In this document: piece by piece, positions 1 to 6,254 of the stretch
Numbering within the stretch: the stretch's first letter is position 1
How the letters are laid out: each line of letters begins with the position of its first letter
Origin: Planctomycetes bacterium SM23_32
GTDB lineage: Bacteria; Planctomycetota; Brocadiia; SM23-32
Length of the DNA stretch: 8,260 nucleotides
Direction of reading: 5' to 3'
Assembly: GCA_001303885.1 (NCBI GenBank)
Contig: LJUE01000196.1
Coordinates: forward strand, 1 to 8,260
Made by a program: the position numbers and the translations under genes
Notes under the pieces: generated by a model
Database searches by the model: none
What the model saw: the letters and a program-made list of their open reading frames with translations, nothing else
Told to the model about the DNA's origin: nothing

Positions 1-3
1 CCC

Positions 4-1260
4 ATGATGCCCTTGTTCGCGGCGGCCGGCGATGGCGCGGCGCAGGTGCATGCCCGCATCGAGTGGGCGGGGCTGCCGCACGGGGTTGCGGCCCTGGTGG
101 CGCTGGGCGTTGCCGCGGCCATCGTGGCGGGCACCATCATGCTGTACCGGCGGGAGCGCGCGGCGTCGGCGGCCGGAGTGCGATGGGTCTGCTGCGGGCT
201 GCGACTGCTCTGCCTGGCCGTGCTCGGGGCCATCCTGCTGAGGCCGTCGGTGGCCCGCGACCTGGAACGCGTCCTGCCGTCGCGGCTGGTGCTGCTGGTT
301 GACCGGTCGGCCAGCATGTCGGTGCGGGACCCCGAGCTACCGGCTGACGCCGCCGCCGCTTGGGCACGGGCGCTCGGGCTGGCGTCCCCCGCGCAGGCCC
401 GCCGGCTGACGCGCCACGAGCTTGTCCGCGGCCTGCTCACGCAGCGGGGGGCGGAAGCCCTCGCCGCTGCGACCCGCCGCCACCAGGTGGAGCTGGTCAC
501 CTTCGCCGCCGAGGCCGGCGCAGTGGCGAGCTTCCCGCGCGGCCAGGCGGCCGCTCCGCTCGACGTCCCGTCGTGGCAGCCCACGGGCGCGGCCACCGAC
601 CTCGCCGGCGCCCTGGAGGCCGCCTTGCAGCAGGGCTACGGTCCGTTGGCCGGCGTCGTGGTCCTGACGGACGGGCGGGACACGGCCGGCGGGGACGCGC
701 AGGCGGCGGCGCGCCGGGCGGCCGAAGCCGGCGTGCCGCTGCACTTCCTGGGCGTGGGCAGCCCGCTGGCAGCAAGGAACGTGCGGGTGGTCGAGCTTGC
801 TTCGGCGGACCACGCGCTTGCCGGGCTGCCGCTCTCCATGCAGGCGTTCGTCCAATCTGAGGGCTACAGCGGCCAGGAGGCTGAGCTGGTGCTCAGCGCC
901 GCGGGCGCAGAAAGCGGCCGCACCGAGGAGGTCTTGCGCCGCGCGGTGGTGCTGGCGCCGGACGGCCGTCGCCTGAGCGTGGACCTGACGCACGTGCCGC
1001 CGCTGATCGGCCCGGTCCGCTACGAGGCGCGCGTGGGAGCGCTTGGCGGCGAGTCGCGCACCGAGGACAACGCCGCCTCGCGCCGGGTGCTGGTGAGCGA
1101 GGACAGGCTGCGGGTGCTTCTGGTGGCCGGGGGGCCGTCACGGGAGTACCGGTTCCTGAAGGGCCTGGTCGAACGGGCGCCGGCCTTCGAGCTGACAGTG
1201 CGGCAGGGACGCGCTGTCGGAACTGGACGCCGTCATCCTGTGCGACCCCGCCCCGACTGA
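4..1260 (+). CDS. VWA-domain membrane protein, N-terminal part (frameshifted)
   Basis: This is the N-terminal half of a membrane-anchored VWA protein. Residues about 27-48 and 60-79 are two hydrophobic segments separated by a basic stretch (YRRER). A VWA domain follows from about residue 94 to 255, opening with LVLLVDRSASMS. The metal-site residues are visible: D100-x-S102-x-S104, T198 in GAATDL and D223 in VVLTDGRD. Residues 255-365 look like a beta-rich linker. From 369 (RVLLVAGGPSREYRFLKGL) a class I glutamine-amidotransferase-like fold starts, and it continues in the next entry. The last 16 or so residues (after VRQ) are out-of-frame translation. Such proteins often sit with MoxR/DUF58/BatA-type genes in related bacteria; none is visible because the window starts here. 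The frame is open to position 1, so the true start may lie upstream. The MMPLF start is plausible because it leaves a short lead before the first membrane segment. Substrate and role are unknown. Confidence 0.85.
   Translation: MMPLFAAAGDGAAQVHARIEWAGLPHGVAALVALGVAAAIVAGTIMLYRRERAASAAGVRWVCCGLRLLCLAVLGAILLRPSVARDLERVLPSRLVLLVDRSASMSVRDPELPADAAAAWARALGLASPAQARRLTRHELVRGLLTQRGAEALAAATRRHQVELVTFAAEAGAVASFPRGQAAAPLDVPSWQPTGAATDLAGALEAALQQGYGPLAGVVVLTDGRDTAGGDAQAAARRAAEAGVPLHFLGVGSPLAARNVRVVELASADHALAGLPLSMQAFVQSEGYSGQEAELVLSAAGAESGRTEEVLRRAVVLAPDGRRLSVDLTHVPPLIGPVRYEARVGALGGESRTEDNAASRRVLVSEDRLRVLLVAGGPSREYRFLKGLVERAPAFELTVRQGRAVGTGRRHPVRPRPD
1206..1208 (+). other. Probable frameshift site in the VWA gene
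   Basis: The first frame carries coherent protein until about 1206 and stops at 1258-1260. The second frame is open only from 1196 (TGA at 1193-1195) and is coherent from about 1208, so the break must lie between 1196 and 1257. Removing one G from the GGG at 1206-1208 gives VRQDALSELDAVILCDP without a stop, which makes an extra G the simplest explanation. No obvious slippery heptamer or downstream structure argues for programmed shifting. Confidence 0.7.
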
Positions 1261-1297
1261 CCTCGACGCCGCGTGGCTCGAGGCTCTGGCGGACGTC

Positions 1298-2332
1298 GTG
1301 GACGAGCAAGCCGTGGGCCTCGTGTTCATCGCGGGCGGGGCCTACACGCCCGAGGCGGTGCTGGACGACGCCCTCGCCCGCCTCCACGACCTGCTCCCGG
1401 TGGTTGCGGACGCTGCCCGGACGCGGGCGCTGGTCGGCGGAGCGGGCTACTTCGACCGGGAGCGGGCCGTGTCGTTGGCCCCGGAGGGGCGGGGGCATCC
1501 CATCACGGACCCCGGCGGCGGGGCCGATCCCGTCGGGTACTGGCCCCGCATGCCGCCTGTCTACTGGGCGCTGCCCGCGCTTCGGGCCAAGCGGGGCGCG
1601 ACGCCGCTGCTGCTGGCCGAAGACCCTGCGTTCGGCGAGGGGACGGTGCTGGCGGCGACGCAGTCCTACGGGCTCGGCCGCGTCTTCTACTGCGGCAGCC
1701 CCGAGACGTGGCGCTGGCGCCGCCGGGGCGTCGAGGTCTACGAGCGGTTCTGGCTCCGGGCGCTCCGCTACTGCACCGCCGGCCGCGTGCCGGGGCGGCG
1801 GGGCGTGCAGATGGCGGTGGGGCGCTCGTCCTACACGCTGGGCGAGGCGGTGCCCGTGGAGGTCAGCATCGCCGACGAACGGCTCCGTCCACGGGCCGGC
1901 GGCGTGGTCGAGGTCGTCGTTGAGCACGAGGGCCGCCCCCTCGGCGACCTCGAACTCCGCAGCGTCCCCGGGGCCGCCGGCCGTTTCGGCGGCGTCTTCC
2001 TACCCGAGTCGCCCGGCTCCTACGACTTGGTTCTCGCCCTGCCCGAGATCGGCAGGCTGATGGAGTCGTTCGAGGTGCGCCCCCCGGACGTGGAGTTCCG
2101 CGACCTGCGCATGGCGCCGCGCGTCATGGGGGAGCTGGCGGGGTCGGCCGGCGGCCGTTACCTGGGGCCGGAGGAGTTCGCCGCGCTGCTGGAAGCAATC
2201 CCGGACCGGACGCGCACCGTCACCGAGCCCGGCCCTCTGAGGCCCCTGTGGGACACGCCCTGCTTGCTGGCGTTGCTCGGGCTGGCGCTGGTCGCCGAGT
2301 GGGTCATGCGCAAACGGATGGGCCTGGTGTGA
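1298..2332 (+). CDS. VWA/GATase-like membrane protein, C-terminal part (frameshifted)
   Basis: This continues the preceding gene in another frame. Meaningful coding begins about 90 bases before the GTG at 1298: from about 1208 the frame reads DALSELDAVILCDPAP, which follows directly on the first part. The GTG is therefore unlikely to be a real start, and no ribosome site precedes it. The GATase-like domain continues through GLVFIAGGAYTPEAVL and ARPROX-free text such as VYWALPALRAK and LAATQSYGLGRVFYCGSPETWRW; I see no cysteine nucleophile, so glutaminase activity is not expected. A beta-rich C-terminal region (about 170-260) follows. The last 30 residues hold one hydrophobic segment (LLALLGLALVAEWV) ending in the basic tail MRKRMGLV. 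Joined to the first part, the protein would be about 775 residues with membrane segments at both ends. It ends 13 bp before the tail of the convergent DUF169-like gene. The family assignment is fairly sure; the function is unknown. Confidence 0.8.
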   Translation: MDEQAVGLVFIAGGAYTPEAVLDDALARLHDLLPVVADAARTRALVGGAGYFDRERAVSLAPEGRGHPITDPGGGADPVGYWPRMPPVYWALPALRAKRGATPLLLAEDPAFGEGTVLAATQSYGLGRVFYCGSPETWRWRRRGVEVYERFWLRALRYCTAGRVPGRRGVQMAVGRSSYTLGEAVPVEVSIADERLRPRAGGVVEVVVEHEGRPLGDLELRSVPGAAGRFGGVFLPESPGSYDLVLALPEIGRLMESFEVRPPDVEFRDLRMAPRVMGELAGSAGGRYLGPEEFAALLEAIPDRTRTVTEPGPLRPLWDTPCLLALLGLALVAEWVMRKRMGLV

Positions 2333-2345
2333 CGCGCCCGGCCGT

Positions 2346-2824
2346 TCAGGCGCCCGAGGCCAGCACGTCGAACATCGCGGTGCCCCGGGGAGCGGCTATC
2401 AGCAGCTCCTCCTCTTTGGTGTGCATGGCCGGCCGGCGTCCGCCGCAGCTGAGTGACACGTTCACCCGTCCCGTCACGAGGGGGTAGACGGTGCATTCGC
2501 CGCAGGCCGCCCCCAGCGCCGAGACCGTGCCCAGCAGGCGCTCGCCGGTGCGGCGCGTGTGCCGATCTTCACCAGAACGTCCGGTTCGAGGTCGCCACAG
2601 GGGTAGGGGAAGTAGATGATGAACGGGCTCGCGCTTTCCAGCCGCCAGCCCTTGTCGAGGTAGGCCGACGCGATCGCCTCGTCGTCGGCGTCGCCCCAGG
2701 CTCGGAGAGCCCACGCCACGCCGTCCGGTTTCGGCTCCTCCAGGCCCATGCAGAAGCGGGCCAGCGCGCAACTGAGCCGGTCGGCCGCTATCTGGACGGC
2801 TTCGCCCCGGAGCGCGCGGCCCAT
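2346..2824 (-). pseudogene. DUF169-like protein, truncated and frameshifted
   Basis: Two overlapping frames together read as one protein of about 158 residues. The first part runs from ATG 2824 to about 2560 and includes DRLSCALARFCMGLEEPKPD and YLDKGWRLESASPFIIYFPY. The second runs from about 2556 to the TGA at 2346 and includes CGECTVYPLVTGRVNVSLSC, then GGRRPAM. The C-x-x-A...GL motif and the CG...PL.TG..NVS..C.G.R pattern resemble DUF169 (COG2043), a family of unknown function. DUF169 members are usually well over 200 residues, so the N-terminal part looks absent. The frame stays open a further 33 bases upstream of ATG 2824 (reading RRTHCGFMGRA) until a TGA at 2858-2860. The cysteine there fits the family, as if the coding once ran further into what is now the end of the HIT gene. 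There is no ribosome site before ATG 2824. Either a decaying gene or one with sequence errors. Gene reality is likely; the family is moderately sure. Confidence 0.6.
2554..2562 (-). other. Probable frameshift site in the DUF169-like gene
   Basis: On the minus strand the first frame reads ...LVKIGT and then becomes nonsense. The second becomes coherent at TRRTGERLLGTVSALG. The switch falls in the ACACGCGCC stretch. Loss of the repeated AC, or gain of one base, would restore a single frame. Confidence 0.6.
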
Positions 2825-2846
2825 GAAGCCACAGTGGGTCCGCCGG

Positions 2847-3374
2847 CTATTCCTTGCTCATGTTGCGTCTCAGGGCGCCACGTATCTGGTTGACCGTCTC
2901 GTCGCCGTGCTCCAGGGGACGCCGCTCCATCGCCAGGCGCCGGTAGCCCATCAGGTTGCCGGGGTAGCGGGGCAGGAGCTGGAAGTTCAGGTGGTTGATG
3001 GGGCCGTCGCACATGCTGAGGATGTAGACCTTCTCGGCCCCCAGCGCGCTCTTGATGGCCTTGACCACCTTGACACACATCTGGAAGACGGCCGCGGCTT
3101 CCCCGTCGGAGAGCTCCGAGACGTCCTCCCGGTGCGGCTTGTAGGTGAGGATCGTGTGCCCCTCGACCCGCGGGTAGCGGTCGAGCACGACGCGGAACTC
3201 GTCGTCCTCCCAGATGATGTGCTGCTCGCCGAAGACCTCTTTGGTCTTCAGGTCCTGGCAGATGTAGCAGATGCCCTGCCGTCTGAGCTCCTGGATGCGC
3301 TGAAGCAGGTCTCGCCGTTCGCGCTTCCACTTCTCAAGCTTCTCGGGTGCGGACTTCTCCGTGGCCATGCCCAT
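2847..3374 (-). CDS. HIT-fold protein with altered histidine triad
   Basis: A 175-residue protein of the histidine-triad (HIT) superfamily, whose usual members hydrolyse or transfer nucleotidyl groups. After a charged, probably helical N-terminus (residues 1-33), C36-Y-I-C39 matches the CxxC zinc ligands of many HIT proteins. EGHTILTYKPHRED (71-84) is the core strand and loop. The active-site segment is INHLNFQLLPRYPGN (126-140). The triad position reads H128-L-N130-F-Q132, where the family normally has HxHxH, or HxHxQ as in GalT and Ap4A phosphorylase types. The central, nucleophilic histidine is thus asparagine, so ordinary catalysis is doubtful. The start at 3374 is chosen because GGAGG at 3382-3386 lies 7 bases before it; an ATG at 3368 is a second option, and longer upstream starts lack a site. 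The fold is sure; the activity is open. It diverges from the GNAT gene. Confidence 0.88.
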   Translation of the reverse strand: MGMATEKSAPEKLEKWKRERRDLLQRIQELRRQGICYICQDLKTKEVFGEQHIIWEDDEFRVVLDRYPRVEGHTILTYKPHREDVSELSDGEAAAVFQMCVKVVKAIKSALGAEKVYILSMCDGPINHLNFQLLPRYPGNLMGYRRLAMERRPLEHGDETVNQIRGALRRNMSKE

Positions 3375-3381
3375 CGGCTCC

Positions 3382-3386
3382 CCTCC
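3382..3386 (-). promoter_or_regulatory. Ribosome binding site of the HIT gene
   Basis: GGAGG on the minus strand, within GGAGGGGAG, 7 bases upstream of ATG 3374. It decides the start in favour of 3374 over the more distant in-frame ATGs near 3425 and 3479. Confidence 0.7.
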
Positions 3387-3395
3387 GAAAACATG

Positions 3396-3419
3396 GCCAG
3401 CCTTTAACCGTCGGCTGGC
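3396..3419. repeat. Inverted repeat upstream of the HIT gene
   Basis: GCCAGCC (3396-3402) and GGCTGGC (3413-3419) are perfect 7-base inverted arms around a 10-base AT-richer centre (tttaaccgtc). It sits 22 bases upstream of the HIT start, in the divergent gap with the GNAT gene. It could be an operator or a 5'-leader hairpin; nothing more can be said from one copy. Confidence 0.35.
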
Positions 3420-3506
3420 TCCCAACATATGTGCGCCCCTTCCTCTCAAGACTGTAGCCCAAAAGGGCCGGATGTGCAAGACCTATTCCAGGGCGATCCC
3501 GGCGGC

Positions 3507-3545
3507 CGGGCAAGCCCGCCGGGCACGCGGGCCGGCCCTTGCCCG
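3507..3545. repeat. Inverted repeat in the HIT/GNAT divergent gap
   Basis: CGGGCAAG (3507-3514) and CTTGCCCG (3538-3545) are perfect 8-base arms around a 23-base, very GC-rich centre that contains GGCCGGCC and could pair further. It lies about 60 bases before the GNAT start. It may be a stem-loop in that transcript's leader or chance in GC-rich DNA. No T-run follows, so it is not an obvious intrinsic terminator. Confidence 0.3.
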
Positions 3546-3605
3546 CGAAGGTGGAACGGCGTACGCTGGCCCCTTCCTGACGCTCTGGTTCTGCGGAGCG
3601 CGTGC

Positions 3606-4088
3606 ATGAACGTGACCATCCGCCAGGCAGGCGCCGACGATGCTGAGCTGCTGGCCGGGATCGTGCGCGATTCCTTCCGCACGGTGGCCGAGCGGTTCGG
3701 CCTGACGCCTGAGAACTGCCCCCGCCACCCCTCCAACTGCACGGCGGGCTGGATAGCCGAAGCGTTCGAGAGGGGCGTCAACTACTACGTCCTGGAGTGC
3801 GACGGGCATCCGTGCGGCTGCGTGGCGCTGGAGGAGGCAGACGACGCCGGCCATCTGGGCCGGCTCGCGGTGCTGCCCGCCTTCCGCGGGCGGGGGTTCG
3901 GACGGGCGCTGGTCGAGCACGTCGTCGAGCGGACGCGCGCCCTGGGGCTGAAGCGCGTGGAACTCGGCGTCATCGCCGAGGACGAGGGGCTGCGGCGCTG
4001 GTACGAGGGGCTCGGTTTTCGGGACGGCGAGCGACGGCGCTTCGAGCACCTGCCCTTCGAGGTGCTCTTCATGTCGCGCGGGCTATGA
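3606..4088 (+). CDS. GNAT-family N-acetyltransferase
   Basis: A 160-residue protein with the complete GNAT fold; such enzymes move an acetyl group from acetyl-CoA to an amine. The acetyl-CoA loop (motif A) is RLAVLPAFRGRGFGRALVEH, about residues 86-105, with the R-G-R-G-F-G turn at 94-99. The C-terminal RRWYEGLGF (130-138) is the usual motif B region. The N-terminal ENCPRHPSNC (36-45) is a cysteine/histidine-containing segment I recall from a common but uncharacterised GNAT subgroup. The substrate cannot be told. The start at ATG 3606 has GGAG at 3595-3598, 7 bases upstream; the frame is open for another 177 bases upstream, but that stretch is low-complexity and not GNAT-like. The gene ends with a 6-bp overlap with the tail of the convergent nitroreductase gene. 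Confidence 0.92.
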   Translation: MNVTIRQAGADDAELLAGIVRDSFRTVAERFGLTPENCPRHPSNCTAGWIAEAFERGVNYYVLECDGHPCGCVALEEADDAGHLGRLAVLPAFRGRGFGRALVEHVVERTRALGLKRVELGVIAEDEGLRRWYEGLGFRDGERRRFEHLPFEVLFMSRGL

Positions 4089-4589
4089 GGGGCGGCGCCG
4101 GTAGCGTTCGTGGTGAAGCACTTCTTCGAGCGGCCTCTTCTGCGCCTGGGACGGCTCCTCGGTCGGCTTGCCGATGGGCAGGATGGCCAGCAGGCGGCGG
4201 TCCGCCGGCACGCCGAGCACCTGCTTGCCGTAGTCCTCGTGGCGCAGCACGTAGCCTTCCACCCAGAGCGAGGCATAGCCGAGTGCGACGGCGGCCAGGA
4301 GCATGTTCTCGATGGCGGCGGCGGCGTCCTCCTTCCAGTAGTCGCTGGCCGCCTCGTCCATGACCACGGCGATGGCCGCCGGGGCCTCGGCGATGCAGCC
4401 CTGGATGTGGCCAAGGGCGCGGAGCGTCTCGGCGTCGCGCACGAGAACGAACTCCCAGGGCTGTCGGTTGTGGCCGGAGGGGGCGCGGCGGCCGGCGTCG
4501 AGGATGCGCAGCAGGTCCTCGCCGGGTATCTCGCACCTGGCGAACGAGCGCACGCTGGCGCGCCGCTCCACCGCCTCAAAGAAATCCAT
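4083..4589 (-). CDS. Nitroreductase-family protein
   Basis: A 168-residue FMN-dependent nitroreductase-like protein. Visible family motifs are ERRASVRSF (8-16, the phosphate-binding RRSxR segment), RAPSGHNRQPWEF (35-47), the central helix AAAIENMLLAAVALGYASLW (90-109) and the C-terminal LAILPIGKPTEEP (134-146), then RPLEEVLHHERY (152-163). This is the compact class seen in many anaerobes and planctomycetes; the physiological substrate is unknown, and reduction of quinone- or nitro-type compounds by NAD(P)H is the family role. The start is set at ATG 4589, since GGAGG at 4596-4600 lies 6 bases upstream; ATG 4604 is in frame but has no such site. It is the third gene of a minus-strand set behind truA and the Nudix gene, 21 bp after the latter. 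Confidence 0.9.
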   Translation of the reverse strand: MDFFEAVERRASVRSFARCEIPGEDLLRILDAGRRAPSGHNRQPWEFVLVRDAETLRALGHIQGCIAEAPAAIAVVMDEAASDYWKEDAAAAIENMLLAAVALGYASLWVEGYVLRHEDYGKQVLGVPADRRLLAILPIGKPTEEPSQAQKRPLEEVLHHERYRRRPS

Positions 4590-4595
4590 GTCGGG

Positions 4596-4600
4596 CCTCC
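4596..4600 (-). promoter_or_regulatory. Ribosome binding site of the nitroreductase gene
   Basis: GGAGG on the minus strand, 6 bases before ATG 4589, in the 21-bp gap after the Nudix gene. It decides the start against the in-frame ATG at 4604. Confidence 0.7.
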
Positions 4601-4610
4601 GCATGGGCTT

Positions 4611-5066
4611 TCAGTTCACGTCGCCCAGGTAGACGGGCGTGTCTGCGCTCGGCTTTGCCAGCAGGCGGCGGAGCACTTTCGGCCAGAACGGGCGCTCCTC
4701 CAGACGCTCCAGATCGAGCCATTCCCAGCCGAGCTGGTTCTCGTCCGGATGCGTCTGCCGCTCCTCGTCCGGCGCCCTGACCAGCCGGCACTCGAAGAGG
4801 AACTCCAGCGAGTGCACGTCCGGCTCCTGCTCGGCGAACTCGTGGTTCCGGGCGACGTACTCGCGGATGAACCGCAGTTCGCCCGCTTCCACCTCGGCGC
4901 CCGTCTCTTCGCGGACCTCCCGCTTCAGCGTCTCGACGAGCGTCTCCCCGGCGCGCTGCCCGCCTCCGGGCAGGATGTAGTAGCCGCCCGCGGCGTCGCG
5001 GCTCCTGATCGCCAGCAGCCTGCCCTCGTGCACGATGATGGCCTTCGCCGAGTTCCTCAGGAACAC
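4611..5066 (-). CDS. Nudix hydrolase
   Basis: A 151-residue Nudix enzyme, a family that cleaves nucleoside diphosphates linked to another moiety with Mg2+. The Nudix box is complete: G35-x5-E41-x7-R49-E50-V51-R52-E53-E54-T55-G56, in GGQRAGETLVETLKREVREE. The N-terminal KAIIVHEGRLLAIRS and the YYILPGGGQ approach are typical of the small generic class, as is the C-terminal EWLDLERLEE. The substrate is not predictable. The start is GTG at 5066, supported by AGGAGGT at 5076-5082 on the minus strand, 9 bases upstream. That site overlaps the last bases of truA, and the genes are 7 bp apart, so translation is probably coupled. Confidence 0.93.
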   Translation of the reverse strand: MFLRNSAKAIIVHEGRLLAIRSRDAAGGYYILPGGGQRAGETLVETLKREVREETGAEVEAGELRFIREYVARNHEFAEQEPDVHSLEFLFECRLVRAPDEERQTHPDENQLGWEWLDLERLEERPFWPKVLRRLLAKPSADTPVYLGDVN

Positions 5067-5073
5067 TTGCCGC

Positions 5074-5856
5074 TCACCTCCTGCGGATCACGGACGGGCG
5101 CTCACTGCCCCGCGGATCATGCGGGTAGTCCACGCGCACCAGCGCCAGCCCGCGCGGGCGTGCCGTGGGGCCGGCCGCCTTGCGGTCCCGCGCCTCGAGG
5201 GCCGCAGCGAACTCCGCCGGCGGCACCTTGCCCAGCCCCACCCTCAGCAGCGTCCCCACGATGATGCGCACCATATTGTAGAGGAACCCGTTCGCCTCGA
5301 CGAGGTAGTGCAGCTCGTCGCCGTCCTCGACCAGTTCACTGCGCAGCACGCGGCGCACGTTGCTGGCGGCCTCGGCGTGCTCGCTGGCGAAGCTGGTGAA
5401 GTCGTGCTCGCCCACCAGCACGGCGGCCGCGTCGCGCATGGCTCTCAGGTCCAGCGGGCGCCAGACCCTCAGCGCGAAGCGGTCCCTCAGCGGCCGGCGC
5501 GCGGCGCTGCGCAGGATGCGGTAGCGGTAGAGCTTGGACGCGGCCGAGAAGCGGGCGTCGAAGCCCGGCGGCGCCTCGCGGCAGTCGAGCACCGCCGCGT
5601 CGTGCGGCAGGTAGTGGTTGATGGCCTTCAGGAACTCGGCGGCGCTGAGGGCGCACTCCGTGTCGAAGTGGGCCACCTGTCCCTCGGCGTGCACCCCGGA
5701 ATCGGTCCGGCTCGCTCCGGTGACGCGCAGCGTCTCGCCGCACGCCCTGAAGATGGCCTCCTCCAGGGCGCCCTGGACCGTGCGCCCCTCGGCCTGCACC
5801 TGCCAGCCGTAGAAGTCCGTCCCGTCGTATTCGACCGTGAGCATCAGCCGCCGCAT
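5074..5856 (-). CDS. truA: tRNA pseudouridine(38-40) synthase TruA
   Basis: TruA converts uridines 38-40 in the anticodon arm of tRNAs to pseudouridine in the cytoplasm. The 260-residue product has the usual length. Visible motifs are LTVEYDGTDFYGWQ (6-19), the catalytic loop GASRTDSGVHAEGQ (47-60) with nucleophile D52, ARFSAASKLYRYRI (101-114), HDFTSFAS (151-158) and the FLYNMVR segment (191-197), then TARPRGLALVRVDY near the end. The start at ATG 5856 (MRRLMLTVEYDG) fits the family; ATG 5844 is the alternative. The frame is open upstream to an ATG at 5916, but that extension runs into rhs-derived sequence and is not TruA-like. No good ribosome site is seen for 5856. It leads the set truA, Nudix, nitroreductase, and lies about 60 bases downstream of where rhs homology stops, so its original promoter may have been displaced. 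Confidence 0.96.
   Translation of the reverse strand: MRRLMLTVEYDGTDFYGWQVQAEGRTVQGALEEAIFRACGETLRVTGASRTDSGVHAEGQVAHFDTECALSAAEFLKAINHYLPHDAAVLDCREAPPGFDARFSAASKLYRYRILRSAARRPLRDRFALRVWRPLDLRAMRDAAAVLVGEHDFTSFASEHAEAASNVRRVLRSELVEDGDELHYLVEANGFLYNMVRIIVGTLLRVGLGKVPPAEFAAALEARDRKAAGPTARPRGLALVRVDYPHDPRGSERPSVIRRR
5076..5082 (-). promoter_or_regulatory. Ribosome binding site of the Nudix gene, inside truA end
   Basis: AGGAGGT on the minus strand, overlapping the stop region of truA and 9 bases from the GTG start at 5066. A strong match to the anti-Shine-Dalgarno sequence; it supports the GTG start and coupling to truA. Confidence 0.75.
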
Positions 5857-5917
5857 GGCACCGAATCTAAACCGGCGGCCCGGCGGCGTCAAGACGGGGC
5901 GCCTCGTCGTGGCCATT

Positions 5918-6169
5918 CCGGTACTGCATAACGGCAGTTTCGGCTCCGGAGTCTCCCGTTTCGAGGTCTATACGACGTCCCGTGAAAGCATACGGATCCA
6001 GGACGTCCGATACTCCATCCGCGTCGGCCGAGCCATCGGCGTCCAGGACGGTCACCGCGCCGTACCCCTCATAGCGGTAGCGTTCGACCACGTTCTCGGT
6101 GGCGTCCGTCAGGGCCATCACGCTGAACAAGGTGTTCTGGTGGTAGTAGACTACCTCATTCGTGTCGCC
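5918..6169 (-). repeat. Direct repeat of rhs core, copy A (in remnant)
   Basis: From GDTNEV to MQYR this 252-nt segment matches 7970-8200 closely at protein and DNA level, for example YYHQNTLFSVMALTDA and the VLDADGSADADG segment in both. Copy A has 7 more codons just before MQYR (LETGDSGAE region). The pair lies about 2 kb apart in the same orientation, and recombination between them would delete the tip and the lipoprotein gene. Confidence 0.85.
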
Positions 6170-6254
6170 GGAGCTTGTCCCGAGCGACATCGAACGGAGT
6201 CGAGGGATCGTCCTCCGCATTCAGGCTTGCGCTGCATAGCCTTGGCGGCGCAGC
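6170..6254 (-). repeat. Foreign 85-nt block in the rhs remnant, with two inverted repeats
   Basis: Where the intact rhs copy has 21 nt coding LNGDDDF between QERD and GDTNEV, the remnant has 85 nt of unrelated sequence, a net gain of 64 nt that shifts the frame. It holds an imperfect inverted repeat, TCCCGAGCGAC (6178-6188) with GTCGAGGGA (6199-6207), and a perfect 6-base one, CGCTGC (6230-6235) with GCAGCG (6250-6255, one base past the block). The first resembles short palindromes of the 'GTCCCGAGCGAAGTCGAGGGA' type that I remember as scattered in many bacterial genomes; this has not been checked. It looks like a small palindromic (REP- or MITE-like) insertion; no target duplication is clear. 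Confidence 0.5.

Noticed and set aside
1196..1260. Programmed ribosomal frameshifting in the VWA gene
   Set aside because: There is no slippery heptamer, internal Shine-Dalgarno or clear downstream structure; an extra G in a GGG run is simpler.
893..1927. A 344-residue open frame on the minus strand opposite the VWA gene
   Set aside because: It is Arg/Pro/Ala-rich with no domain text, spans the VWA frameshift, and lies opposite clear coding; it is a GC-driven antisense frame.
2333..2345. Bidirectional terminator between the convergent VWA and DUF169-like genes
   Set aside because: Only 13 bases separate them, with no stem-loop or T-run.
2748..3407. A 219-residue plus-strand open frame opposite the HIT gene
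   Set aside because: It is antisense to a gene with clear HIT motifs and has no domain of its own.
3429..3605. N-terminal extension of the GNAT protein to 219 residues
   Set aside because: The extra 59 residues are Gly/Pro/Arg-rich and unlike any GNAT N-terminus, while ATG 3606 has a ribosome site and gives the standard fold length.
4110..5264. A 384-residue plus-strand open frame across the nitroreductase, Nudix and truA genes
   Set aside because: It is antisense to three genes with complete family motifs, and its own translation is low-complexity with no recognisable domain.
5857..5916. N-terminal extension of TruA to ATG 5916
   Set aside because: It runs into sequence at the rhs junction, and the TruA family begins at the LTVEYDG strand a few residues after 5856.
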